From assembly GCF_900625025.1 (NCBI RefSeq), contig NZ_LR130582.1:55095-119094 (forward strand): a stretch of 64,000 nucleotides of DNA, in the 5' to 3' direction. The notes beneath the pieces were generated by a model. The model saw only the letters and a list, made by a program, of their open reading frames with translations, made no database searches and was not told where the DNA came from. Each line of letters opens with the position of its first letter. The first letter of the stretch is position 1. The DNA is from Lachnoclostridium sp. Marseille-P6806 (GTDB lineage: Bacteria; Bacillota; Clostridia; Lachnospirales; Lachnospiraceae). Both the position numbers and the translations under genes were made by a program. Of the stretch, positions 9,126 through 18,242 are shown piece by piece.

Positions 9126-10154
9126 TTAAAGATACAGCTCCATCGGGTAGGTGAGATAGCGGAGCTCTTCGAGCGCGTCCGCTGTCACATATCCTGCCGG
9201 CGCCCGCAGAATCGTGGGAATGCGGTTCACGATGGTCGCGCAGGTATGCTCAACCGTCGCCGGCTTGACGACATGGTACTCCACATTCGGGGTTCCCTCG
9301 ATCTGCCAGTCGCACATGTCTCCGTCGTCGGGGCCGTAGACCTTGCCGATGGTTTCTTCTTCAACGGTAATGCCCTGCATTGTTTCGGCGCAGACGACTG
9401 CTGACATGCCGATGCAGCGGCCTGCCCGGATCTCCTTGCCCAGCGTTGCGCTGTACAGATTATGATCGATCACATACGGCACATGCTTCTGGGTAATCGA
9501 GGTGATGGTAAGGCCGAGCTTGCTGCAGATGCCCTCAACGGCATTCCAAGCATACGAGGGCTCAAACTCGGCCGGGTGCGCGATGTTCTCTTCAAACTCT
9601 TCCGGCGTCAGGTCGCAGCCGTGGGCCTTTGCCAGAGCAATTCCGTACTCATCCACGTTATAGCTGTAAGCGCCCTTGATCTTCTTGATGGAATGGCAGC
9701 CGGCGCAGGCCTGCGCCACCATATTGACCCAGAAGATATCCTGCATTCCGGAGCCTGTAATGGTGCAATGGTTCTCCTTTGCCAGCGCATCGAGACGATT
9801 CACCTGTCCTGCGTCCGTCGTCCACGGATACAGAGCCTCCTCGCATGTCGTGATCACGTTGATCCCGCGCGTCACACACTTCTCGACATGCGGATAGATA
9901 TCCTTTACAAAGCTGAACAGTGTGACGATCGCGATATCCGCATCGCACTCGTCCAGCACCCGGTCTGCGTCGTCGGAAATCAAAACGCCGGTCTTCACCC
10001 CGAGCCCGGCAAAGTCTCCGACGTCCATGCCTACCACTTCGGGATTCACGTCAATCGCGCCGACGATCTGCGCGCCATGCTCATAGGCGTACCGAAGCGT
10101 GTACTTTGCCATCTTGCCGCAGCCATACTGAACAACTCTGATTTTTTCCATCAT
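9126..10154 (-). CDS. Dihydrodipicolinate reductase-like oxidoreductase (2,4-diaminopentanoate dehydrogenase-like)
   Basis: The 342-residue product starts with a Rossmann nucleotide-binding motif (VVQYGCGKM) followed by a DapB-type N-terminal domain, and continues with the alpha/beta catalytic domain shared with 2,4-diaminopentanoate dehydrogenase-like proteins. Those enzymes remove an amino group oxidatively using NAD(P). The true substrate is uncertain. A GAGGGG ribosome site precedes the ATG at 10154. A promoter with a 19-bp dyad spacer (10203-10233) lies upstream and the MerR gene before it is the likely activator, so expression is expected to be induced by a small molecule. Confidence 0.7.
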   Translation of the reverse strand: MMEKIRVVQYGCGKMAKYTLRYAYEHGAQIVGAIDVNPEVVGMDVGDFAGLGVKTGVLISDDADRVLDECDADIAIVTLFSFVKDIYPHVEKCVTRGINVITTCEEALYPWTTDAGQVNRLDALAKENHCTITGSGMQDIFWVNMVAQACAGCHSIKKIKGAYSYNVDEYGIALAKAHGCDLTPEEFEENIAHPAEFEPSYAWNAVEGICSKLGLTITSITQKHVPYVIDHNLYSATLGKEIRAGRCIGMSAVVCAETMQGITVEEETIGKVYGPDDGDMCDWQIEGTPNVEYHVVKPATVEHTCATIVNRIPTILRAPAGYVTADALEELRYLTYPMELYL

Positions 10155-10202
10155 GATGTTTTCTCCCCTCTTTCTTTTTGGTCGGAAACGGTTCCTATAA
10201 AT

Positions 10203-10233
10203 AATGTACAGCCTCCTCCAACAGGAGAGTCAA
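10203..10233 (-). promoter_or_regulatory. MerR-type promoter (19-bp spacer with dyad)
   Basis: On the minus strand TTGACT (10233-10228) and TACATT (10208-10203) are separated by 19 bases, two more than the optimum. The spacer holds the dyad CTCCT...GGAGG. This geometry is the hallmark of promoters activated by MerR/BmrR regulators through DNA untwisting. It lies between a MerR gene and the oxidoreductase it would control. Confidence 0.7.
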
Positions 10234-10262
10234 GCCCGTTCCGCTCCGGCAGGGATAAGCTT

Positions 10263-11114
10263 TCAGCTTTTCTCAAACCGAAGGGGAGCCTGCAGGCGCA
10301 TGAACATCCCTCGCTGATTCTCATCAAATACATTGAACTCCGTCAGAATCTCACAGATATAGTCTCCGGCAATCACATATCCGTTCTTCTGACACCATGT
10401 ATACAACTGATACGCGTATTCCTGCTCCCGTGCAAAATCGTCCGCGTAAATACATCCGTACATCCCGCTTTCCACAATATGAACGTCGCTGCGGGCCGCG
10501 CTCTGCGCATGTTCCACAAACACAAATACCCGGTCTGCGGAAAATCTCCCCATGGAAAAGAGCTCCTGCTTCACCGAAGTGCCGATATTATACGAATGGA
10601 TCTGGCCGAAAGAATGCTTCAGCAATTCCTGCCGCAGGCGCGCCACATCCTTTTCAAAGCATTCCAGCCCGCCGGAATAAAAATCATTCGAGCATGGGAT
10701 GCCCCAGACATACCTCTGCTCAATAAACTCGAGCGAAATCATGCCCGTCACCGGCGACTTCCGGAACCGTTCGATGCTCGTGATCGCACGCTGCACCGAC
10801 TCCTGCCGCTCTTTCAGAGTCCTGCGCTGTTCATAGAGCTGTTCGTTCTTCCGGACGAGAATTTCTTCAATCAGGGCAATTTTTTTCTGCCTGAATATAT
10901 CCCGGATTTCCTGCAGCGTCATGCCCAGCTCTTTCATATAAGCAATCATATCCAGACGGGCATTCTGCCCCCAGTCATAGTAGCGATACCCGGTATCGGG
11001 GTCTACATACCGCGGCTTCAGAAGACCCTTTTCATCATAGAGCCGCAGAGCAGCCACGGTGATGTGATTTATTTCTGCCATCTTTCCGATCGGAATCAGA
11101 TCTGACTTCTCCAT
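10263..11114 (-). CDS. MerR-family transcriptional activator with effector-binding domain
   Basis: The 283-residue product has an N-terminal MerR winged helix (residues about 7-75: IGKMAEINHITVAALRLYDEKG, with the Y-R-Y-Y-D wing), a long dimerisation helix (about 80-125) and a C-terminal domain of about 150 residues similar to GyrI-like drug-binding domains. This is the BmrR architecture: binding of a small hydrophobic or cationic ligand converts a poor promoter into an active one. A matching 19-bp-spacer promoter lies immediately downstream of its gene on the same strand, so it probably activates the oxidoreductase at 9126-10154. Confidence 0.85.
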   Translation of the reverse strand: MEKSDLIPIGKMAEINHITVAALRLYDEKGLLKPRYVDPDTGYRYYDWGQNARLDMIAYMKELGMTLQEIRDIFRQKKIALIEEILVRKNEQLYEQRRTLKERQESVQRAITSIERFRKSPVTGMISLEFIEQRYVWGIPCSNDFYSGGLECFEKDVARLRQELLKHSFGQIHSYNIGTSVKQELFSMGRFSADRVFVFVEHAQSAARSDVHIVESGMYGCIYADDFAREQEYAYQLYTWCQKNGYVIAGDYICEILTEFNVFDENQRGMFMRLQAPLRFEKS

Positions 11115-11210
11115 CTGCCGTCTCCTGTATGAAAACTCTCACGTATGATCAGGCTTTCTTATAAGCCTATTGTACCGCAGGAGGGGCTGCCCAGGTATTC
11201 GATTGCAACG

Positions 11211-11250
11211 AAAAAGGCTGCTGCACTTATATCAAAAAGTGCAACAGCCT
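11211..11250 (-). terminator. Intrinsic terminator of tRNA-Val
   Basis: On the minus strand a 14-bp stem (11250-11237 with 11228-11215, one U.G) is followed by five T (11215-11211). It begins 6 bases after the tRNA 3' end. Confidence 0.85.
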
Positions 11251-11255
11251 CTTTA

Positions 11256-11329
11256 TGGGACCAACAGGGATCGAACCTGTGACCTCCCGCACGTCAAGCG
11301 GACGCTCATCCCAGCTGAGCTATGATCCC
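11256..11329 (-). tRNA. tRNA-Val (anticodon GAC)
   Basis: On the minus strand GGGATCA pairs with TGGTCCC to form the acceptor stem, with discriminator A. The D arm (GCTC...GAGC), the anticodon arm with loop TTGACGT (anticodon GAC, valine GUC/GUU) and the T arm with GGTTCGATCC are all present. No CCA is encoded. It is 74 nt long. Confidence 0.95.
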
Positions 11330-11339
11330 AACAAAGGAA

Positions 11340-11368
11340 ATTGTAAAGGATAGGTGAGGGTTTGGCAA
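11340..11368 (-). promoter_or_regulatory. Promoter of tRNA-Val
   Basis: On the minus strand TTGCCA (11368-11363) and TACAAT (11345-11340) are 17 bases apart. The predicted start site is about 4 bases upstream of the mature tRNA 5' end. Confidence 0.7.
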
Positions 11369-11644
11369 GTCTTTTTTGAATTTTGATTTTACGGGTTGCT
11401 TTACGTGTTTGATGCCCGGAGCGTGTCCGCGAGCCGCCCGGCCCGTTTGGCGGGGCGAAACTGGCGGAATCCGCCGAAGTTTGCTATTCTGAATTTGATA
11501 TCGGATCAGTCTGGTTGAGAGATGTTTCGCTCATTTTGGCAGGCGCCGTATACGCTGCGCGCTGCCGCGGGGGCATACGGCAGCTGCCGACTCGGGTGAC
11601 TGCGCCGCGCGCCTCGCACAAAAATGCTTCGGAATGGGGATGCT
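11369..11644 (+). promoter_or_regulatory. Upstream region of the solute-binding lipoprotein gene
   Basis: No gene is seen here. There is a small perfect hairpin (GGCGG-AAT-CCGCC, 11463-11475) and an extended -10-like TGCTATTCT ending at 11490, a plausible promoter for the downstream gene without a clear -35. Confidence 0.35.
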
Positions 11645-13030
11645 ATGAGATTTGGAAAACGAACGGAGAAGCCGGGCGCTCCGGCACGGAAAAAGAGACG
11701 GGAGGCAGGCCTTTTCTTTCGGCTGGCGCTTGTCTCCATGCTGCTTTGCGCTGCGGCGCTTACCGCCTGCGGTCGGGAAAACGCACTGGATCCACAGGAG
11801 CCTGTCACGCTGACGCTCTGGCATATTTACGGCGAGCAGGCCGATTCGCCGATGAATCGTCTGGTACAGGAATTCAATGAAACGGTGGGGCTTCAGAAAG
11901 GAATCATCATCGATGTGGCGCTGATGTCGAACTCCTCGACGATCGGGGAGCAGCTTCTTGCCGCGCAGGCAGACAAGCCGGGCTCGCAGGCGATGCCGGA
12001 TCTTTTTTTCTGCTATCCCAGTACGGCGGACGCGCTGGGCAGTGATCAGCTTGTCGACTGGAATGACTGCTTTACGCCCGGGGAGCTGGAAAATTATGTG
12101 GGCTCCTTTTTGGAGGAGGGCGTGATAGACGGCAGGCTGGCGGTCTTTCCGGTGTCGAAATCGACGCGTCTCCTGTTTGTGAACGGCACGGAGTTCGGCC
12201 GCTTCTGTGAGGCGACCGGGGGGGCCTATGAGGATCTGGCTGATTGGGACGGCTTTTTTGCCACGGCGGAAAAGTACTATGACTGGTCGGGTGGAAAAGC
12301 GTTCTGTGCGTTTGACTATATCATTCAGAATGTTGATTTCTGCGCGCGTGCGAAAGACCCCGGCATCTGGAGTGAGGACGGCTGGTATGACACGGACAAT
12401 GCGGTTCTCCGTGATACATGGATGCGCTTCGCCGAGGCGCTCGCAAAGGGGCATATCGTGATTTCCGAGCTGTATTCCAATACGCAGGTCATGACGGGCG
12501 ATGTTCCGGCGGGAATGGGCTCCAGTGCGGCCATCCTCTATTATAATGATGTCGTGACCTATCCGGACAACACCTCGGAGCCGATTGATCTCCATGTGCT
12601 GCCGCTGCCGGAGGGAGAGGGGACAAGCCTTGCGCCGCAGACCGGAGCGGGTCTCTGTGCGCTTCGCACGACGGAGCGCAGGCAGGAAGCCGCGGCGGTG
12701 TTCGTGCGCTGGCTCACCGAGGGAGAGCGGAATCTCGTGTTCTGCGCGGAGACCGGATATATGCCGGTCAACAATGCGGCGCTTGCGTCGATGGAAGTCT
12801 ATGAATTTGAGGATCCGGGCTACGCGGCGGTGTTCCGTGCATTGAAACAGGTGTGGGAGAGAGATGAGCTTCTCGCGCTTCCCTCCGATGCCGGTTATAT
12901 TGAAAGGACCAATGCGGTCTATGACCGCTTGAAAGCGCTGCAGAGCGAGTTCTCTGCCCGGCTCCGGGCGGGGGAGAGCGCCGGGGAGCTGGCGGAGGAG
13001 ACATGGGAGATCTTCCGGTCTTTCTCCTGA
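11645..13030 (+). CDS. Extracellular solute-binding lipoprotein (ABC family 1)
   Basis: The 461-residue product starts with a basic N-terminus, a hydrophobic segment (residues about 24-40) and the lipobox LTACG, so it is anchored outside the membrane by a lipid. The mature part begins PVTLTLWHIYGEQADSPMNRL, typical of family 1 sugar-type solute-binding proteins, and the length is normal. ATG 11645 after GGAATGGGGA is preferred to 11624. No permease or ATPase lies nearby. The next gene, 28 bases downstream, is a membrane-anchored regulator, so this protein may present a ligand to that regulator rather than to a transporter; that is inference. Confidence 0.85.
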   Translation: MRFGKRTEKPGAPARKKRREAGLFFRLALVSMLLCAAALTACGRENALDPQEPVTLTLWHIYGEQADSPMNRLVQEFNETVGLQKGIIIDVALMSNSSTIGEQLLAAQADKPGSQAMPDLFFCYPSTADALGSDQLVDWNDCFTPGELENYVGSFLEEGVIDGRLAVFPVSKSTRLLFVNGTEFGRFCEATGGAYEDLADWDGFFATAEKYYDWSGGKAFCAFDYIIQNVDFCARAKDPGIWSEDGWYDTDNAVLRDTWMRFAEALAKGHIVISELYSNTQVMTGDVPAGMGSSAAILYYNDVVTYPDNTSEPIDLHVLPLPEGEGTSLAPQTGAGLCALRTTERRQEAAAVFVRWLTEGERNLVFCAETGYMPVNNAALASMEVYEFEDPGYAAVFRALKQVWERDELLALPSDAGYIERTNAVYDRLKALQSEFSARLRAGESAGELAEETWEIFRSFS

Positions 13031-13058
13031 GGCCTGCTGCAGCCGGGAGAACGCAATC

Positions 13059-14639
13059 ATGATGCTTCGCAGAACCGCACATGCAGAAAAATCAATGTAC
13101 CGGAAGCTGGTCGGCTATATGATGGCGCTGGCGCTTCTGCTGCTCGCGTCCGTGGTCGCCGGTCTGTTTTTCTTCGGGCAGTTTTCCGATGCGAAAAAGA
13201 GTATTTACGAGAATCTCGATCTGCAGATGGATTTTTTTGAAAAGGATGTCGTCTCGCATTACGAGAGTCTTGCGTATATGGGCATCCTCCTCTCGGAAGA
13301 TATGGCGGATGTTCTGGACCGCTACCTGAAAGAGAACGACATGCGCTTTTCCGATCTGGAAAACTCGGGCGAGCATATCTATGCCGTAGAGAAGCTCATG
13401 GTTGAGCCGCTGCGGCAGAAGCTCTTTCAGGCCGGCTGCTCCGGCGCGTTCGTCCTGCTTGATACGACGGTAAATACCTCGGTGGAGAACGCGGAGCTGT
13501 CGCGGAGCGGGCTGTATTTTCAGGTCAACGAGTACAATGCGGAGAGGCAGAATATGCTGCTCTACCGGGGAATTTCCGAGATCGGGAGAGAGTCCGGCAT
13601 CATGCCGCACCGCAAATGGCGTCTGGAGTATCGGAGCGATGCGTTCCCCGGCTTTGACCGTCTTGCGAAGAGCGCGGAGCTCCCTCTGGAACGCGCCTAT
13701 TATTTCACGGAGGTCTTTACGCTGCCGGGAACCTCGGAGCGGGCCATGCTGATGGAGATTCCCGTTGTTTCTGCGAACGGGACGATATACGGTCTGTGCG
13801 GCTTTGAGATCAGCGCTGCGTATTTCAGAAATATTTTTGCACAGTCCTCGAAGCTTCAGCGCCTGATCTGCCTTGCCGGAACCGGAACACCGGCCTCGGT
13901 CAGCTCGATCGATCTGCTGAGTACCGGAATCAAGGACGGATATTATTTCCCTCCGTCCGGAGTGCTCCGGCGCATCGGCGGGAGGGGAGGTCTTGCCTCT
14001 TATGCCGACGATCTGATGAAGTATGTGGGAACCGCCCGCTCGATCAGTATATCTCCGAATAATCCGAGATTTACGCTGATTGTATTGATGCCCCGGGATG
14101 ATTTTGACCGCGCGATTTTCCGGAACACGCTCCAGCTTGTTCTGCTGCTGCTCCTCCTGCTGGCCTTTGCCGTATGGTGCTGCCTGCTGTTCAGCCGCCG
14201 GTATCTTTCGCCGATCATTTTGAGCCTTGAGCAGATGAAGACGGATGCCGGACATGCCAAAGCCTCGAATCTGCAGGAGATCGACAATCTGTTCGCGTTT
14301 CTTGCCGAGAAAGACAAGGCGCACGAAAAGGTTCTTCAGGATTATGAGAATGCGCAGAGGGAGATTGCGCGTCTTGCCTACTCGCGGATGAAAGAGGTGG
14401 ATCCGGACAATTACGAACAGTTTCTTGCAGGTCTCGGCTCGCTGACGCCGACGGAAAAGGAGATCTTTGATCTGTATCTGGAGGGGAAAGGGACGAAAGA
14501 TATCATGGAGATTGAAAATATCAAGGAGAGCACGCTGCGCTACCACAACCGCAATCTGTACAGCAAACTGGGCATCAATTCCCTGAAGCAGATGCTCCGT
14601 TACGCTGCTCTGATGAAGCACAGCGACGCCGGGGATTAA
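13059..14639 (+). CDS. Membrane-anchored LuxR-type transcriptional regulator with extracytoplasmic sensor
   Basis: The 526-residue protein has a short cytoplasmic N-terminus, a membrane span (about 19-42), a long extracytoplasmic sensor region (about 43-350), a second span (about 352-378) and a cytoplasmic part ending in a LuxR/GerE helix-turn-helix (residues about 462-520: LTPTEKEIFDLYLEGKGTKD...STLRYHNRNLYSKLGI). There is no kinase or receiver domain, so it would be a one-component membrane regulator that binds DNA while anchored. It is co-oriented with the lipoprotein 28 bases upstream, which suggests a ligand-presenting pair. The target genes are unknown. Confidence 0.75.
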   Translation: MMLRRTAHAEKSMYRKLVGYMMALALLLLASVVAGLFFFGQFSDAKKSIYENLDLQMDFFEKDVVSHYESLAYMGILLSEDMADVLDRYLKENDMRFSDLENSGEHIYAVEKLMVEPLRQKLFQAGCSGAFVLLDTTVNTSVENAELSRSGLYFQVNEYNAERQNMLLYRGISEIGRESGIMPHRKWRLEYRSDAFPGFDRLAKSAELPLERAYYFTEVFTLPGTSERAMLMEIPVVSANGTIYGLCGFEISAAYFRNIFAQSSKLQRLICLAGTGTPASVSSIDLLSTGIKDGYYFPPSGVLRRIGGRGGLASYADDLMKYVGTARSISISPNNPRFTLIVLMPRDDFDRAIFRNTLQLVLLLLLLLAFAVWCCLLFSRRYLSPIILSLEQMKTDAGHAKASNLQEIDNLFAFLAEKDKAHEKVLQDYENAQREIARLAYSRMKEVDPDNYEQFLAGLGSLTPTEKEIFDLYLEGKGTKDIMEIENIKESTLRYHNRNLYSKLGINSLKQMLRYAALMKHSDAGD

Positions 14640-14896
14640 GCTGTGCCGGCTGGAGAAAACATATTCTTGATGAAATCGGTCAGCCAGTCCCTGCCGCCCC
14701 CGACGCCGGGTATCTCCTCCGGCTCGGGGGCAATATAGTCTTCCACCGGCTGATCCGCAAGAATCGCCTTGATGGTATCTGTGACCTTGTCGACATATTC
14801 GCCGCGGAGAACGGGGAGCTCGGCTGCGCCGCGGATACCCTTGCGGAGAACGCTGTTTTTGCTGACATCGATGCCGTCGGCGTCGTAGTTGACGCC
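14636..14896 (-). other. In-frame C-terminal extension beyond an amber stop
   Basis: After the TAG at 14897-14899 the same minus-strand frame stays open for 86 codons and ends with TAA at 14636-14638, exactly overlapping the stop of the convergent gene. The read-through peptide looks protein-like (GVNYDADGIDVSKNSVLRKG, then helical segments). It is most simply the original C-terminus of the lipoprotein, cut off by a point mutation. Confidence 0.55.
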
Positions 14897-16111
14897 CTAC
14901 TCTCTGCCGGAAGCGGATGCATCGGAGGAGGCGCCGTCCATAGGATCCTCGCCGTCAAAGACCTCCGGCATCTCTCCGCCGTCCTCGATGAGGGGAAGAT
15001 ACCAGTCCTCATAGTAATAGGGAAGATTGTTCGGCTCGTCCTCCATGACGTCGTCCCAGCGCATGCCCCACGGGCGGAGAACAATTTCGTAATCAAAGGA
15101 ACCGTCGCCGGCAGGGTCGTCATAGTGCCCCTCGATGTCGATTATGTGATCCCATTTGGAAAAATAGCATTCTGCGGCATCCACGGTCCATTCTTCGGGA
15201 TTGATCGGCGCGTCAATGAAGTAGCCGCTGCCCCCGGCGATGGCCCCGTTTTCCGAGAAACCCTCCGTCACGTTGAGTGTGAGCATGGCCAGAGGAGAGG
15301 CCTTGGTATGGTTCTCATCCCATAAGACGAGAGCGCCGGAGCCGTCGGGGCCGACATCGATTCGGGCGAATGCGTCCCACCAGCTTCCGCTGGCATCCTC
15401 CCATGCGTCCTCTGCATCGCGGATGATCCACCAGCCGTACCAGTCGCCGCGCCAGAAGCTGACCGCCGTATCGCCGCCGGAAGGAGCCTCGGATTCCGTA
15501 TCGTCCGAATCGGTGTCGAGGAGCTCTGCCCTGTCGGAAACAGGGGCTGCGGACTCGGCCCTTTCTACGGTGGACAGATCAATCGTGTGACTGTCCTTTT
15601 CATCTCCGATGAGGGCTTCAAAGCGCACCTCCACTGGCGTCGTAAGGTCGTTCAGCGCATAGGTGAGAATGACCTCCTTTGTCCTTCCGGGATCGATGTC
15701 GAGAGAGTTGTCCTCGCCCAGAATATCGTAGGAATCCTCACTGACAAAGAGCGGGGCGTACTCCAGCTCCTCTCCGTTCTGGAACACACTGTAAAACATG
15801 GACCACTCGAAGCTTGCCGCCTCTTTGCTGTTGTTGGTGTACTGATAGTAGATCGCGATGGCATCGTTCCCGTCGGAATCCGTCATGATCCGGCTCCCTG
15901 TGTACAGAGCCTCATGCTTGCCGACGGTGATGAGATTCGGGTCCTCCGGCTCTTTTTTGCCGCCGCAGCCGGTGAAGAGCCCGGAGAGGATAATCATCAG
16001 ACTAAGAAGCAGGGCAAGTCTGTGGAAATGGTGAAAGCGGCGTTTTTTTTCGCGCTTTCCTGATACGATGAAACGCTCCTCCGCGGGAGTGTTTTGTGTT
16101 TGTCTGTTCAT
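14897..16111 (-). CDS. DUF5067-like lipoprotein, probably truncated by an amber codon
   Basis: The 404-residue product has an atypically long N-terminus (about 26 residues, basic), a hydrophobic segment and the lipobox FTGCG (about residue 50). A DUF5067-like immunoglobulin-type domain follows (about 60-180, with the YYQYTNNSKEA segment), then an acidic linker and a Trp-rich beta domain starting at WRGDWYGWW (about 220). AAGGAGG precedes the ATG. It ends at TAG, but the frame continues for 86 more protein-like codons (see 14636-14896). It probably is an exported envelope protein; its function is unknown. Confidence 0.65.
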   Translation of the reverse strand: MNRQTQNTPAEERFIVSGKREKKRRFHHFHRLALLLSLMIILSGLFTGCGGKKEPEDPNLITVGKHEALYTGSRIMTDSDGNDAIAIYYQYTNNSKEAASFEWSMFYSVFQNGEELEYAPLFVSEDSYDILGEDNSLDIDPGRTKEVILTYALNDLTTPVEVRFEALIGDEKDSHTIDLSTVERAESAAPVSDRAELLDTDSDDTESEAPSGGDTAVSFWRGDWYGWWIIRDAEDAWEDASGSWWDAFARIDVGPDGSGALVLWDENHTKASPLAMLTLNVTEGFSENGAIAGGSGYFIDAPINPEEWTVDAAECYFSKWDHIIDIEGHYDDPAGDGSFDYEIVLRPWGMRWDDVMEDEPNNLPYYYEDWYLPLIEDGGEMPEVFDGEDPMDGASSDASASGRE

Positions 16112-16335
16112 AAAGTAAGCTCCTCCTTGGCGTATTATGGCAGACGTTTCATGCTCCGTAGGTGGACCGATATCCGGATATGGAATGGGGCCGTCTGTGA
16201 ATTTATCTTAGACATCAGAGAAAGGTTCCGCCCCGTCAGAAACGGAAAATTGAGGGCGGCCGTAAATTTTTTTTGCTTTTCCCATCAAATCAGGAGAAAC
16301 AGATGGGATTTTCGCGGGTAAAATGAAACGGCGGA

Positions 16336-16344
16336 TGCTATACT
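16336..16344 (+). promoter_or_regulatory. Extended -10 promoter candidate for the MATE gene
   Basis: TGC-TATACT (16336-16344) is an extended -10 element 53 bases before the start codon. No good -35 is seen at 17 bases, which is acceptable for TGn-type promoters. The rest of the gap 16112-16335 shows no gene. Confidence 0.4.
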
Positions 16345-16396
16345 ACTATTTGTTACGGAAGCGACTTTCGCAGGCGTTTCCGGCGTGGAGGAAAAA

Positions 16397-17773
16397 ATGA
16401 TGCAGAGCGTACGGGCAGGAGAGACAGAGTCAGAGGAGAGCCGGGCAAGGCTGGCCACCGTATTTCAGATCGCGTGGCCGGCGGTTCTTGAATCCTTTTT
16501 TCTGAGTCTTGCCGGAATGATCGATACGCTGATGGTGTCGTCGATCGGTTCTGATGCGGTGGCGGCGGTCGGGCTGACCACGCAGCCGAAATTTCTGGGT
16601 CTTGCCTGTTTTTTTGCGATGAATACAGCTGTAGCGGCACTGGTCGCGCATCGCAGGGGAGAGGGCAACCGGCAGGGGGCGAATGAAACGCTCGCTGCGG
16701 CGATGCTGCTCACGGCGGCTCTCGCGGCTCTGATCACCATCCTGTTTGTGAGCGGCGCGTCGGCCATCATGCGCTTCTGCGGCTCCAATGCGGACACGCA
16801 TGATGGCGCGGTGACATATTTCCGCATCATCATGGGCGGAACGGTTCTGAATGTATTCGGCATGGTCATCAATGCGGCGCAGCGCGGTTCGGGGAATACT
16901 CGCGTCGCGATGGTCTCGAACGTGGTCTCCTCGCTCGCGAATATTTTCGGGAACTGGGTTCTCATCGGCGGTCATCTGGGCTTCCCCGCACTCGGGATTA
17001 CGGGCGCTGCTCTCGCCACGGTGGGAGGAACGGTATTTTCGCTCATGATCAGCGTGCATTCGCTGTTCCGGAAAGATTCATTCCTGAGCTTTCCGTTCAT
17101 TCTGGCCAACCAGTGCTGGCGCCGCTTTTCCGTGATCCGTTCCATCCTGCATCTGTCGGTCAGTACCTTTGCGGAGCAGGTTCTGATGCGCATCGGCTTT
17201 ATGTCGACGGCCATCATGGCGGCGGATATGGGGACGGAGGCGCTGGCCGCGCATCAGGTCGGCATGAACTGTCTCGGACTTTCATTCAGCTTCGGGGACG
17301 GGCTCCAGCAGGCCGCGGTCTCCCTGATCGGGCAGAGTCTCGGGGAGGGCTCCCGGACGAAAGCAAAACGCTACGGCTGGCTCTGCGAGGGCATCGCGCT
17401 GTGCCTTGCGGCGATGATGTTTCTTGTCTACGGGTTCGGCGGCCGGTCGATCTTCGGGCTGTTTTTCGAGGAGGCGAGCATTGTGGAGATGGGGGTCGGG
17501 ATCTCGCGGATCATCATGGTCACGGTGCTGTTCCAGATCTGTCAGGTGGTCTTTACGGGGTGCCTGAGGGGTGCGGGCGATGTGGTGTACACCATGCTCA
17601 CCTCCATGATTTCCGTCACCTTTATCCGGACGCTGGTTTCCTATGTGTGCTGCTATATTTTAGGCTGGGGAATTTACGGGATCTGGATCGGCATTCTGGC
17701 GGATCAGTTCTGCCGTCTGAACATGTCCGGCTGGCATTTCAAGAGAGGAAAGTGGATGGAGATCCGCATCTGA
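16397..17773 (+). CDS. MATE-family multidrug/metabolite efflux transporter
   Basis: The 458-residue protein has about twelve hydrophobic segments in two homologous halves, the pattern of the MATE family, which exports cationic drugs or metabolites in exchange for sodium ions or protons. Recognisable family features are AWPAVLESFF near the N-terminus, NAAQRGSGNTR in the first half and GCLRGAGD in the second. The ATG at 16397 is preferred over an in-frame GTG at 16385 because the GGAGG at 16387-16391 would overlap that earlier start. The substrate cannot be predicted. Confidence 0.9.
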   Translation: MMQSVRAGETESEESRARLATVFQIAWPAVLESFFLSLAGMIDTLMVSSIGSDAVAAVGLTTQPKFLGLACFFAMNTAVAALVAHRRGEGNRQGANETLAAAMLLTAALAALITILFVSGASAIMRFCGSNADTHDGAVTYFRIIMGGTVLNVFGMVINAAQRGSGNTRVAMVSNVVSSLANIFGNWVLIGGHLGFPALGITGAALATVGGTVFSLMISVHSLFRKDSFLSFPFILANQCWRRFSVIRSILHLSVSTFAEQVLMRIGFMSTAIMAADMGTEALAAHQVGMNCLGLSFSFGDGLQQAAVSLIGQSLGEGSRTKAKRYGWLCEGIALCLAAMMFLVYGFGGRSIFGLFFEEASIVEMGVGISRIIMVTVLFQICQVVFTGCLRGAGDVVYTMLTSMISVTFIRTLVSYVCCYILGWGIYGIWIGILADQFCRLNMSGWHFKRGKWMEIRI

Positions 17774-17853
17774 GCCCGGCGGACGGTTCCGCGGCGTGAG
17801 AGGCGGGGCGGAGGGCCGGCCCGGGGGCACAATGCGGCGGCAGGAGAATGCGT

Positions 17854-18228
17854 ATGGAAAACGATCGTATTACGGAAAGCAGTCATAATATGGAAAACAG
17901 TCATATCATGGATAATCAGCTTAATAATCAGTTTAATATCGAACAGTCGGTTCGGCTCCAGCAGGCGCTTTCGCTGATGCTGATTCCGGTCGTCGCCATG
18001 CTCGTGCTGTCGCTTGGCCTGTGTTCCGGCGGTGTGATACCGGCCTTTGTGTTCTGGATTCTTGCGGGAATTGCCTTTGCGACGGCGCTGGCTGGAATTA
18101 TTCTGGCGGCCTGCGAGCAGCTCGGCGGCGTGAACTGCCTGACTGCCGCACTGATTCTGCAGATCATCTGCGCGGGGCTGATGGTCGTCCAGATGATTGT
18201 CGGAACGATTGCGTTTGCGCTTCGGTAA
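17854..18228 (+). CDS. Small membrane protein, function unknown
   Basis: The 124-residue product has an Asn/Gln/His-rich soluble N-terminus (about 35 residues) with the repeated N-M-E-N-S-H-type pattern, then three hydrophobic segments (about 45-63, 68-90 and 97-120). AGGAG at 17842-17846 sits 7 bases before the ATG at 17854; an ATG at 17848 is too close to it. It is followed 14 bases later by an ABC-F gene, so they may be co-transcribed. No family was recognised. Confidence 0.7.
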   Translation: MENDRITESSHNMENSHIMDNQLNNQFNIEQSVRLQQALSLMLIPVVAMLVLSLGLCSGGVIPAFVFWILAGIAFATALAGIILAACEQLGGVNCLTAALILQIICAGLMVVQMIVGTIAFALR

Positions 18229-18242
18229 AAAGGGAAGAGCGT

